Positions 44,876 through 53,708 of a stretch of 64,000 nucleotides of DNA are shown here, piece by piece. Position 1 is the stretch's first letter, and each line of letters starts with the position of its first letter. A program made the position numbers and the translations under genes. The DNA comes from Haloarcula vallismortis ATCC 29715 (GTDB taxonomy: Archaea; Halobacteriota; Halobacteria; Halobacteriales; Haloarculaceae): the NCBI RefSeq assembly GCF_000337775.1, contig NZ_AOLQ01000056.1, positions 24,292 through 88,291 on the forward strand, given 5' to 3'. The notes under the pieces are model-generated. The model was not told where the DNA came from. It made no database searches and was given only the letters and a program-made list of their open reading frames with translations.

Positions 44876-47056
44876 ATGGCGTCGGCCGACGAAATCCGCG
44901 AACTGATGCGGACCGAGGGTGCGGCAATCGCGGAGAACACGCAGGGGTTCAACGCGGGGCGTTACGACTCTGTCGGGGATCTGGAGGACTACGAGGACCT
45001 CAAGCGAGCAGCCCGCAGTATCAAGGAGGACGCAATCGAAGATCTGCCGAACCTTCTCGACGAGCTAACTGATACCGTCGAATCGAACGGTGGGACCGTG
45101 TACATCGCCGACGACGCCGCTGACGCGAACGAGTACATCCGCGAGGTAGCCGACGAGCGAGCGGCTGACCGGGTCGTCAAGAGCAAATCGATGACCAGTG
45201 AGGAGATCGAGGTCAACGAAGCGCTCGAAGCGGACGGCGTGGACGTGGTCGAGACCGACCTGGGTGAGTGGGTGTTGCAGGTCGCCGACGAAGCCCCGTC
45301 ACACATTGTCGCCCCCGCGATTCACAAGTCACGCGAAAGCATCGCTGAACTGTTCAACGAGCGGTTCGACCCCGACGAGCCACTGGAGACGGCCGAGGAA
45401 CTGACACATTTCGCCCGCGAGAAACTCGGCGAACAGATCGCCGACGCGGAAGTCGGTATCACCGGTGCGAACTTCATCGCGGCCGACACTGGGACGATGG
45501 CGCTGGTCACCAGTGAGGGGAACGCCCGCAAGACGGTGGCCGCGACGGATACGCACGTCGCTGTCGCTGGCGTCGAGAAGGTCATTCCGACAGTCGCGGA
45601 CCTCCACCCGTTTATCGAACTCATCGGTCGGTCGGGCACCGGTCAGGATATTACATCGTACGTCTCCTTGCTGACTCCACCAGTCGACACACCGGTCGTC
45701 GACTTCACAGACGACGAAACACCGCTGTCGGAATTTGATTCCGACCGCGACTTCCATCTTGTCCTTATCGACAACGGGCGACTGGAGATGCGAGACGACG
45801 AGCAGCTTCGGGAGACGCTGTACTGCATCCGGTGTTCCGCCTGTTCGAACTCCTGTGCCAACTTCCAGAGTGTTGGCGGCCACGCCTTCGGCGGCGAAAC
45901 GTATTCGGGTGGCATCGCGACGGGCTGGGAGTCCGGCATCGAAGGGCTGGACGTGGCAGAGGAGTTCAACGACCTCTGTACCGGGTGTACGCGTTGCGTG
46001 AACGCCTGTCCGGTCGGTATCGACATCCCGTGGATCAACACCGTCGTCCGGGACCGCATCAACCGCGACAAGGACGCTCCCGGGGAGTGGCTCGTCGACG
46101 GACTCACTCCCGACGAGGAGGACGACGGCGCGCCCCTCCAGAAGCGCTTCTTCGGAAACTTCGAGACCGTCGCAAAGCTCGGTAGCGCCACCGCGCCAGT
46201 GTCGAACTGGCTTGCCGACACGGGCGTCTCGCGGCAGGTCATGGAGCGAGTGCTTGGCATCGACCCGCGGCGGGACCTGCCCACCTTCGAGCGGGAGACG
46301 CTCGTTGACTGGGCTGCGGCCCGTGACTCGGTGGTCGACGACCCCGACCGACGGGCGGTGTTGTACCCGGACCTGTACACGAATCACGTCCAGGTCGAGC
46401 GCGGCAAAGCCGCCGTGAAGGTGCTCGAATCGCTCGGCGTCGACGTGGTCGTCCCGTCGGTTCCCTCCAGCGGCCGCGCGCCGCTTTCCCAGGGGATGGT
46501 GTCGACGGCGACAGACCACGCCGAACGGGTCACGGAGGCTCTGGACCCCCACCTCAAAGCCGGCCGCGACGTGGTTGTTATCGAGCCCAGCGACCACGCG
46601 ATGTTCACACGAGAGTACGAGCGCCTCCTTGACGAGTCGACGTTCGCTGACATTGCGGCGAACAGCTACGAGGTGTTCGAATACGTGTTCGGACTGCTCG
46701 ACAACGGGGCGCCCGTGGACGCGCTGTCGACCGTCGAGGGGGCCGAAATCGCGTACCACAGCCACTGCCAGCAGCGGACGCTGGGACTTGAAGCCCACAC
46801 GGTCACTGTCCTCGAAGATTGTGGCTACGACGTGGCTACATCCGACGTAGAGTGTTGTGGCATGGCCGGGAGCTTCGGCTACAAGTCCGACTATTACGAG
46901 CTGAGCATGGACGTGGGTGACCGGCTCCGGGCGCAACTGCGCGAGGACGGCGTCCAGGACCGGCCCGTAGTCGCCAGCGGGACCTCCTGTCTCGAACAGA
47001 TCGACGCCCTGCTGGAGCGACAGCCCAGCCACCCCATCGAACTGCTGGCGGCGTGA
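44876..47056 (+). CDS. LutB-LutA-like iron-sulfur oxidoreductase (LUD + 4Fe-4S + CCG domains)
   Basis: 726 aa. The N-terminal 300 residues are a LUD domain, then two 4Fe-4S motifs (CIRCSACSNSC and CTGCTRCVNACPVG), then two cysteine-rich CCG-type segments as in heterodisulfide-reductase-like proteins (a distinctive ECCGMAGSFGYKSDYYELSM near the end and an earlier YPDLYTNHVQVERGKAAVKVL). The combination fuses functions of LutB and LutA. It could oxidise lactate, glycolate or another 2-hydroxyacid, passing electrons via the clusters. Operon with the LutC-like gene. Confidence 0.88.
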   Translation: MASADEIRELMRTEGAAIAENTQGFNAGRYDSVGDLEDYEDLKRAARSIKEDAIEDLPNLLDELTDTVESNGGTVYIADDAADANEYIREVADERAADRVVKSKSMTSEEIEVNEALEADGVDVVETDLGEWVLQVADEAPSHIVAPAIHKSRESIAELFNERFDPDEPLETAEELTHFAREKLGEQIADAEVGITGANFIAADTGTMALVTSEGNARKTVAATDTHVAVAGVEKVIPTVADLHPFIELIGRSGTGQDITSYVSLLTPPVDTPVVDFTDDETPLSEFDSDRDFHLVLIDNGRLEMRDDEQLRETLYCIRCSACSNSCANFQSVGGHAFGGETYSGGIATGWESGIEGLDVAEEFNDLCTGCTRCVNACPVGIDIPWINTVVRDRINRDKDAPGEWLVDGLTPDEEDDGAPLQKRFFGNFETVAKLGSATAPVSNWLADTGVSRQVMERVLGIDPRRDLPTFERETLVDWAAARDSVVDDPDRRAVLYPDLYTNHVQVERGKAAVKVLESLGVDVVVPSVPSSGRAPLSQGMVSTATDHAERVTEALDPHLKAGRDVVVIEPSDHAMFTREYERLLDESTFADIAANSYEVFEYVFGLLDNGAPVDALSTVEGAEIAYHSHCQQRTLGLEAHTVTVLEDCGYDVATSDVECCGMAGSFGYKSDYYELSMDVGDRLRAQLREDGVQDRPVVASGTSCLEQIDALLERQPSHPIELLAA

Positions 47057-47137
47057 CCGGTTTCGCGTTCCCAGCCGATTGCTGTTCTGGCTGTCGTGCA
47101 CGCGCGTTTGACCCGTCCAGTACCTAACGTGTGTACG

Positions 47138-47162
47138 GCCGTTATTTATCCCGCTTTTATTT
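47138..47162 (+). terminator. T-rich putative terminator
   Basis: GTTATTTATCCCGCTTTTATTTG-like T-rich stretch in the convergent gap between the LutB-like and LarA-like genes, consistent with archaeal oligo-T termination. Weak evidence without RNA data. Confidence 0.35.
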
Positions 47163-47230
47163 GTACGCATGTCGAGAGTATGAGGGTCCCCCTCCCGAAA
47201 CGCGAATACTGAACGACAGGCTCCCGGCGG

Positions 47231-48580
47231 CTATTCGCGCAACGGCGGGGCGACGAATCGCCCGTCGTCGAACTCGATTGGAGATGGCTCCTCGACGACG
47301 CGCAGGTCCTCGCGGCCGCGCGCCGCCTCGACCAGCGCGGGTGACGCGTAGAGGCGGTGGAGATGCATTGTGTCCGCCGCGCGAAGCACGCGGACGGTGC
47401 CGGTGTCGACGACGCCAATCGTCGACAGCGCGGCGACGATGCCGGCACGGTCGGTTTCGACCACTGGCGGCAGTTTCACCCCGCGAATCGTGCTCGCCGT
47501 GAGCGCGTTGATGAGCGAGGTCTGGGCGTCGAGTTCCGCGATGATGTTCTCATGGATAACATCCGCCGACCCGACACCCATCGCGTTCCCGTGGGTCTTC
47601 TCCGTCAGCCCGCGCGTGTAGATGCGCTTGATATCCGGCGTCTCGGGTGCCGGTTCATTTATCGAGAACGGTCGACGGCCGATGACGTTGGTATCGAGTC
47701 CCTGACCGCTGATTTCCTTTCCTTGGCGGTCGAATATCACGAGATCGAGATTCTCGAACGGGAGCGTCGGCATCTTTTCGTAGGCAGTCTCTAACAATTC
47801 TGCCTCACGGTCGAGGAAGCCACTGGGCGGTACACCCTCTATCAGCGTCGTCTCGTCGTGCTGATCCTCGACGATTGCGACGCCGCCGACGATGGGCAGT
47901 TCTTCGAGCAACTGCCCGGTAATCTCCGGAATCATCCGGCGAAATGACCAGTCAACAGCCCACTTGTGGGCTATCTGTGCGCCTCGTTGTTTGCCCATGC
48001 CGATGACGAGCATCTTCGAGAGTCCGCTCTCGACGGGGCCGTCGAAGTCCGTGTGTGGCTTGATTCGATTGATTGGGATGATTGCATCAGCCGCCACGGC
48101 GGTGTCGTCGGCGACGACCGGCACGTTCCGGTCTGGTGTCCGTCCGACCTCGACCACGTCCATAGATGACCGGATTTCACAGCCGATTGCCGACTCAGTC
48201 ACGCCCAGCTCGTTCAGCATCGTTCGCTGGCCGCCACCGGTCGCGCCACCGTGGCTTCCCATGGCCGGGAAGACGAACGGCTCGTAGCCGGCGTCGGACA
48301 CTGCATCGACGACGCCAGCGACGATGTCGGGCAGGTTTGCGATGCCCCGGCTTCCGACGCCGAGTGCAACCTCCCCACCCTCGGGTACGTCGGCGAGAGG
48401 CAGTGACTCGACCGCACGAGCCGCGTGTGTGCCGACGTCGGCCGGTGCTATCGGGTCCGTCTCCCAGACCTGTTCGATGATGCCGAGTTCGGGGAGCGGC
48501 GGGTCGCCACAGGCCTCTACGATTGTCTCTTCAGGGACTGAGAGTGCGCCCGCCGCAAGCCGTTGATCTGATGCGTTCAT
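47231..48580 (-). CDS. LarA-like lactate racemase/epimerase family protein (DUF2088)
   Basis: 449 aa from the ATG at 48580. Conserved LarA features: AMGSHGGATGGGQRTMLNELG (in parts), INRIKPHTDFDGPVESGLSKM, GAQIAHKWAVDWSF and DLVIFDRQGKEISGQGLDTNVIG (in parts). LarA enzymes use a nickel-pincer nucleotide cofactor, requiring larB, larC and larE products; none is in the window, so they must be elsewhere if this is active. Substrate may be a 2-hydroxyacid other than lactate. Downstream of glycerate kinase on the same strand (121-bp gap), facing the Lut-type operon. Confidence 0.8.
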   Translation of the reverse strand: MNASDQRLAAGALSVPEETIVEACGDPPLPELGIIEQVWETDPIAPADVGTHAARAVESLPLADVPEGGEVALGVGSRGIANLPDIVAGVVDAVSDAGYEPFVFPAMGSHGGATGGGQRTMLNELGVTESAIGCEIRSSMDVVEVGRTPDRNVPVVADDTAVAADAIIPINRIKPHTDFDGPVESGLSKMLVIGMGKQRGAQIAHKWAVDWSFRRMIPEITGQLLEELPIVGGVAIVEDQHDETTLIEGVPPSGFLDREAELLETAYEKMPTLPFENLDLVIFDRQGKEISGQGLDTNVIGRRPFSINEPAPETPDIKRIYTRGLTEKTHGNAMGVGSADVIHENIIAELDAQTSLINALTASTIRGVKLPPVVETDRAGIVAALSTIGVVDTGTVRVLRAADTMHLHRLYASPALVEAARGREDLRVVEEPSPIEFDDGRFVAPPLRE

Positions 48581-48701
48581 ACGCGGCATATCAGCCCGTC
48601 TGTTGATAAACGTGGTCCACGGTTCGGCCACACTGCGTCCACCGTTATGACACGACTGACAGCGCGGCCTGAAAAATAACCCCTGTGGCCGGGAGCGGGT
48701 C

Positions 48702-50036
48702 TCAACCGCTCGTTTCCGGAACAACGATCACTGCTACGTCGTTAACGTTTGTCCCAGTCGGCCCGGTTTCGACTGTCGCCCCGATTTCCGAGAGGTACGA
48801 GCTGGCGTCGTTCGTACGCAGTGCGTCGCGGGCCCGTTCGCGGTCATCGACATCGGTCGCGTCGGCAATAGCACCAGCCATGTCGGAGCTCCCGTCCTCG
48901 CCGTCGGTATCGACGGCGGCAATGACCGCATTACCGTTGTGTACCAGCGCGCCAGAGAGGACGAACTCCTGATTGGGGCCACCCCGTCCTTCGTCCCCCG
49001 TTACGGTCACGGTCGTCTCGCCACCGGCGAGGAGCACGGCCGGCGGTTCGACTGGCGTTCCCGTCGCTGTAGCCTCTTCGGCGATAGCGACGAGTGGTTT
49101 CGCCACCTCGCGGGCTTCGCCGCGCAACCGAGACGCGAGCACCAATGGTTCGTACCCGGCCTCCCGCGCGGCGGCAGCGGCGGCATCGAGTGCAGTTGCA
49201 TTGTCCCCAATGAGATGGTTCGTCACGTGGTCAAAGACCGAATCGTCGGGAAACGGTGTTTCCGCTATCCGGTCGTCCCGTCCCGCTTCGAGATGACGCA
49301 GAACGGCCGGCGGTGGGGTGAGGTCGAACCGCTCGAACACGTCGAGCGCATCTTCGTACGTGGTCTCATCTGGGACTGAGGGACCGCTGCCGATGGTCGA
49401 GAGATCGTTTCCGACAACGTCGCTGATGAGTACTCCGGCGACCGTAGCGGGAGCCGCATGCCGCGCTATCTGCCCACCTTTCAGCTCCGAGAGGTGTTTG
49501 CGGACCGTGTTAATTTCCGCAACCGGGACGCCGCCACTGAGAAGCCTCTCTGTCGTTGTCTGGAGATCGTCCAGTGTCAGATCCCCGGCTGGGGCCGATA
49601 GAAGCGCACTGGCTCCGCCGGTCAGCACGAACAGAACGAGCGTGTCCGCGTCCGCAGCATCGACCGTGTCGAGGATATCGGCCGTCGCTTCGACGTTGCG
49701 GTCCGACGGTAGTGGGTGGTCGCCTATCGTACTCCGGACGGTTTCGGTACCGACTGCCTGCTTGACGACGATGTGGCCGTCATCGAGGCTGTTGCCGAGT
49801 ATGGATTCGAGCGCCCGTGTCACACCCCCCGCGGCTTTCCCACCGCCGACGACGACGACATCATCGTACTCGTCGAGGTCGTATGTCGACTCGCCGATTG
49901 TCAGCGTCTGGCCGTCTCGGCTGACGGTTGATGTGGTGGCGGCCTCGGGCGCAGCTGCGTCCACGGCGGCAGTGATGCAATCGAGTGCGACCTCGTGTAC
50001 GGCGTCAGTGCCGAGTTTGGCCCGGTTGCGAATCAT
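48702..50036 (-). CDS. Glycerate 2-kinase (MOFRL family)
   Basis: 444 aa. Large first domain beginning VVVVGGGKAAGGV, followed by GTETVRSTIGDHPLPSDRN, LVLFVLTGGASALL (phosphate-binding), ISDVVGNDLSTIGSGP and a MOFRL C-terminal domain with PPAVLLAGGETTVTVTG, GGPNQEFVLSG and VDTDGEDGSSDMAGA. Known members phosphorylate D-glycerate to 2-phosphoglycerate. Located next to a LarA-like and Lut-like set, it suggests a pathway for 2-hydroxyacids ending in glycolysis, by context. Confidence 0.9.
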   Translation of the reverse strand: MIRNRAKLGTDAVHEVALDCITAAVDAAAPEAATTSTVSRDGQTLTIGESTYDLDEYDDVVVVGGGKAAGGVTRALESILGNSLDDGHIVVKQAVGTETVRSTIGDHPLPSDRNVEATADILDTVDAADADTLVLFVLTGGASALLSAPAGDLTLDDLQTTTERLLSGGVPVAEINTVRKHLSELKGGQIARHAAPATVAGVLISDVVGNDLSTIGSGPSVPDETTYEDALDVFERFDLTPPPAVLRHLEAGRDDRIAETPFPDDSVFDHVTNHLIGDNATALDAAAAAAREAGYEPLVLASRLRGEAREVAKPLVAIAEEATATGTPVEPPAVLLAGGETTVTVTGDEGRGGPNQEFVLSGALVHNGNAVIAAVDTDGEDGSSDMAGAIADATDVDDRERARDALRTNDASSYLSEIGATVETGPTGTNVNDVAVIVVPETSG

Positions 50037-50336
50037 ACGTTCGTCTCTGTCCAGCGCAGTAAAAAAACTGCCTCGACACTGGGCGTAGTGTTCAGATACT
50101 GACTGAAAAGTAAGGGGAAGGGCGTAGCGTTTTTTCGATCATCCAACTCGGAAATTGCTTGCCCCAACAGCAAACTAAAATAAACTGATATGTATCTCTT
50201 GTGGCGAGAAACAACATCAGTCATGTGAATCAGTTCAAGTATTTAAGAATATATCGTCTAAACTTATTCTGAATAATATCATATTCTTTAACACATTGGA
50301 TAGTCGAAATATTGTCGATAGCTCATCAGATATCAG
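50037..50336. other. AT-rich boundary region
   Basis: 300 bp; from about 50120 base composition shifts to markedly AT-rich, marking the transition from the GC-rich backbone to the glycan/mobile island. No gene is supported. Confidence 0.5.
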
Positions 50337-50789
50337 TCAGGAATCAATCAATCGTATCTCTAGGTGGCGGTTTGTTAAGTCCACAGTAGTACCAGACAAG
50401 GCAGTTCTATGATCCTCGTATGACTTGATGAGTGCCCCAGACGCTTTCGTAGTGGCAGTGCAGAAAGCTTGAAAAGGTTCTGGTGATATATGATTTCTTG
50501 TTCGCCCAAGATGAACGAGAGCAAACACGTCTTCCTACAGTAGAACCTCGAAGTCAAGATGCTCAAACAGCGGAGTTGTCTTGATAGCTGCTGCATTCAA
50601 GAGCCCGTTGAACAAAGCTACGTTTTGCAGAGAACGTTGTTGGACACAGTTCCAAAGCCTTGCGCCCTCACCTAAGTGGCTTTCTATGACAGGTTGATAA
50701 ACATGCTGTCGGTTTACTCCCAAGATTCTTAATGAAATCCCGACGTGGCCAAACCTCTGTAGGAGGTTGCTAATCACGGGTTGTTCCAT
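50337..50789 (-). pseudogene. Small ORF interrupted by a single in-frame TAG
   Basis: Starting at the ATG 50789, 84 residues (MEQPVISNLLQRFGHVGISL...) run to a TAG at 50535-50537, and the same frame continues for 65 more residues (EDVFALVHLGRTRNHISPEP...) to a second stop at 50337. The reading frame is maintained across the stop, which is what one nonsense mutation in a 150-residue protein would give. Composition is AT-rich, unlike the backbone. I do not recognise the protein. Confidence 0.4.
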
Positions 50790-50824
50790 ATTAACAATCT
50801 AATTCCGTCCGGTTCGATTGAATA

Positions 50825-51796
50825 ATGACTGATTCTACGGCCCCTGATTCGGAGTCAAGCACAGTGAGCGTAGTCCTACCTACTTACGATAGACCAGAAT
50901 TCCTTAAACGAGCAATAAGAAGTGTTGTGGAGCAGACCTACGACTCTATAGAGCTAATTGTAGTCGACGACCATTCTCCCAGACCAGCTGGCCCCGTAGT
51001 ACAACAATTTGACGACTCTGGGATTGATATCCGCTATATCAGGCATAGTGAAAATCGGGGTGCGAACGCCGCTCGGAATACAGCAATCCGGGCAACGAAC
51101 GGTGAGTACGTTGCTTTCCTTGACGACGATGATCAATGGAAGCCAACTAAAGTTGAGAAACAAGTCCGGGCATTCCAAGATACGGACGATGATGTCGGAG
51201 TCGTCTATACCGGTATGGAATGTGTTGACTCTACTGGGAATCGTGTCTATAGTAGAATGTCTCAGAGTCAGGGTGACGCGACAACAGACATTTTCCTCGG
51301 CGTCCCGCTGACTCCATTTTCTTGTGTCATGGTTCGTTCCGACATCATCCAGAAGGCCGGACTCCTTGATGTAGAGATGCCCTCTTGGCAGGATCGGGAA
51401 TGGTACATCAGACTCTCTCAACACTGCCAGTTTGAGGTAATCTCAGAATTGCTTGTCTTACGAGAACTGGGCGAGCACGAACAGATTGGCGATGACTTTG
51501 AATCGAAGCGCGACATATCTTATCCACTATTTCTTTCGAAGCATCGTGAAACCGCTGCGGAACACGGTTCATACTACGAACGACGGTTTATTTCTTCACT
51601 CAGTGAAACCTTAGCCCGCTCCGCAATCGCAAACAACTATTATACGGACGCAATAAAGTATTCGATAAAATCGATTTATTTCTATCCAAAGCAAGTTAGG
51701 CCTTATTTGTACCTCCTTGCATCGCTCGGAGGTGATCTGACTTATAAGCCTGCGACCAAGCTCTATCGAATGATCAGTAGGGCAAATCAACATTGA
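50825..51796 (+). CDS. Glycosyltransferase family 2
   Basis: 323 aa, GT-A fold. Nucleotide-sugar site VVLPTYDRPEFLKRAIRSVV and IELIVVDDHSP, metal-binding DDDD region (FLDDDDQWKPTK), and a helix before QDREWYIRLSQH. The C-terminal 80 residues are hydrophobic or basic and could attach it to the membrane. Probably transfers a sugar in surface glycan assembly. Its gene is AT-rich compared with the backbone and is separated from the remaining glycan genes by the ISH8-type element. Confidence 0.9.
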   Translation: MTDSTAPDSESSTVSVVLPTYDRPEFLKRAIRSVVEQTYDSIELIVVDDHSPRPAGPVVQQFDDSGIDIRYIRHSENRGANAARNTAIRATNGEYVAFLDDDDQWKPTKVEKQVRAFQDTDDDVGVVYTGMECVDSTGNRVYSRMSQSQGDATTDIFLGVPLTPFSCVMVRSDIIQKAGLLDVEMPSWQDREWYIRLSQHCQFEVISELLVLRELGEHEQIGDDFESKRDISYPLFLSKHRETAAEHGSYYERRFISSLSETLARSAIANNYYTDAIKYSIKSIYFYPKQVRPYLYLLASLGGDLTYKPATKLYRMISRANQH

Positions 51797-51975
51797 CTAT
51801 CTCATTCCATCCCTCAATTATTTGAACAGGTCTGATTTAAATCAACGTTATTTAAATCACAAGACACAGAGGGTATGAAGTATTTAATTGGTGTCTAGGT
51901 TATCAATATACTGTTGATTATAATTACATCAGTACCTTATTTAAACCGCTACTTATGATTGCATGGGGGTTGGAA

Positions 51976-51985
51976 TATCTGACCG
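51976..51985. repeat. Target site duplication, left copy
   Basis: TATCTGACCG immediately outside the left IS end; the identical 10-mer follows the right end at 53388-53397. A 10-bp duplication is typical of ISH8/IS4-family insertion. Confidence 0.85.
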
Positions 51986-53387
51986 CATCCGTCTTTAGTT
52001 AAGCCTCACACCTCGGTTGTGTAGCGGTAGCGAGCGTCTCTTGTAAGATTGGTCGCTGCTTGTGGATCTTTTGAGCGTCTTCGATCAGTCGTTCGAGCAG
52101 CGGCGGTGGTGAGTAGCCGAGGTACTCACCGAGTTCGTGGAGAATGAGCTGGGCGTGCGACCGGAAGGTCGCCGCCCAGCGCTCTGTTGGAAAGACGAGC
52201 TCGTCATCCGCCTGCTCGGTGACGAGATCCAACAGATCACGGCTTACCAGCGGCGAGAGCAACGCTGCGTACAGTAAGATCTTCACCACGTGTTCGTCAC
52301 TCGTGTCGAACTCATCCAGTTCGTACTGCGTCTTCAGCTCGCGGAACAGCAACTCAACTTCCCACCGACAACGGTAGATCTCTGCTAAATCCGCCGGAAA
52401 GAAATCTCTCTCGCCAAATTCGTCATGTACAGGTGGTAGTCGTCGGCGTCCTCGTCGCGGACGCCGACGACGCGAAATCGCTTCGTATCCAGCGATCGTG
52501 TGCCGTTGTACGGCCCTCGTTTGAACTCTACTTCGACCTCTACATCGATGTACTTCCGGTCGAGGTCGTCGAGAACAGCTCGAAGTTTCTTACCCTCTAA
52601 GGGAATGGCGCGGCCGCGCCATTCCCGTAATTCTGCCGTAATCACCGGATTCGAGTTCTGCTTCAGCCGACTCACGAAGTAGCCGTCGTTCTCGTCGATC
52701 AGCGCAAACCGGCGGTACTTGAAATAGGCGAGATCAAACAACACGAGGCGGTTCTCAAGCCACGGCCCCGTTTTGAACAAGGTGCTGTCGTGCGTTTTTT
52801 CGTTAGCAGTGTCGAGCCGTTCAATCGTCTGCTCTGTGGCATTGTGGAGCAGGTGGAGCTTCGCTCCAGCCTGCTCCTCGTGGCGGGCTTGGAACTGATC
52901 TGAGAGAAATTCGTGTAACCGCAACACCGTTCCATCAGCGATCATCACGTCTCTAAATCGGTCGACATCACCGTCAACAGCGTCAGGAACAGCGACCTCG
53001 TCGAGACCGTGCTCGACGAGGTCGCGGAGGTACTCCGCAAGCGTCGGAGTCAACCGCTGATAGAATCCGCCCGGAGAGATCGTCTCATCGGCAGTAGAGT
53101 TGTAACAGCGTCTAAACCCGGCGAGTGTTCGGCTTTCGCCTGCGGCGAAGCCGAACACGAATGACCAGACGAAGGCAGGGATCTGGAGCTTGCGGTCACG
53201 TTCGACCACGCCGAGTTCCTCGGCGTGCTCTTCAAGGAACTCAGAGGGAAACAGTGTAGTGAGCCGACGCATAATTCGAGATGAGGAGGCTTCGTTGTGC
53301 ACACTCGATTCCTCCTCATTCCTTCCGAAGAGTAGTCCCGATAAGCCGCCGCTGTCACGCGGTTTCTCGCTTAACTAAAGACGGATG
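51986..53387 (-). mobile_element. ISH8-type insertion sequence, copy 1 (1402 bp)
   Basis: The element runs between 19-bp terminal inverted repeats (CATCCGTCTTTAGTTAAGC at the left; its complement at the right) and is flanked by a perfect 10-bp direct repeat. Length, terminal sequence and transposase agree with the ISH8 group of IS4-family elements. The transposase stop codon lies inside the left terminal repeat. It is inserted between the GT2 gene and the beta-helix gene. Because the duplication is intact, the element arrived here by simple transposition and has not since recombined across its ends. Confidence 0.88.
51999..53302 (-). pseudogene. ISH8-type transposase, frameshifted
   Basis: The DDE transposase reads from 53302 to about 52385 (MHNEASSSRIMRRLTTLF..., catalytic IADGTVLRLH and LFDLAYFKYRRF), then ends prematurely; the remainder, including RWEVELLFRELK with the catalytic Glu region, is in another frame (52352 to 51999). 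Aligning with the second copy, one base is missing near 52390-52400 (after the codons for LARE). Both halves keep the family sequence, so the loss is recent. Not expected to produce active transposase. Confidence 0.85.
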
Positions 53388-53397
53388 TATCTGACCG
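53388..53397. repeat. Target site duplication, right copy
   Basis: TATCTGACCG, identical to 51976-51985. Confidence 0.85.
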
Positions 53398-53708
53398 TTA
53401 CACTCGGATTATTGCTAGGATATAGCTTCTGTAAATGAGTGTTAATTCCGCGGCGACCGCGATGGCTCGCTTACTCAAGTGTCTATTATTCAAATTCCGC
53501 TGAATCACGACGTAATTGTCCCTGCTCAACAGAAAACGAACCGGAGTCCGCTACACACCAGACCGCTCTCATGATTTGTGCGCTGAGTGTTAGTGGCCTC
53601 CTACTATGTTCTTACTGAGAAACCTGTATCGCTGATGGTTAGGCGATACGATTGTATCATGTGAAAGAACTATATAACAATTTCCTAATATCTCATATCG
53701 AATTGCTG
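53398..53708. other. Intergenic region
   Basis: 311 bp. Contains TATATAAC at 53671 as a possible TATA box 35 nt before the next ATG. Nothing else recognised. Confidence 0.4.

Noticed and set aside
45329..47170. 613-residue minus-strand ORF opposite the LutB-like gene
   Set aside because: Typical long antisense frame in high-GC haloarchaeal DNA. The plus strand encodes Fe-S motifs and LUD/CCG domains.
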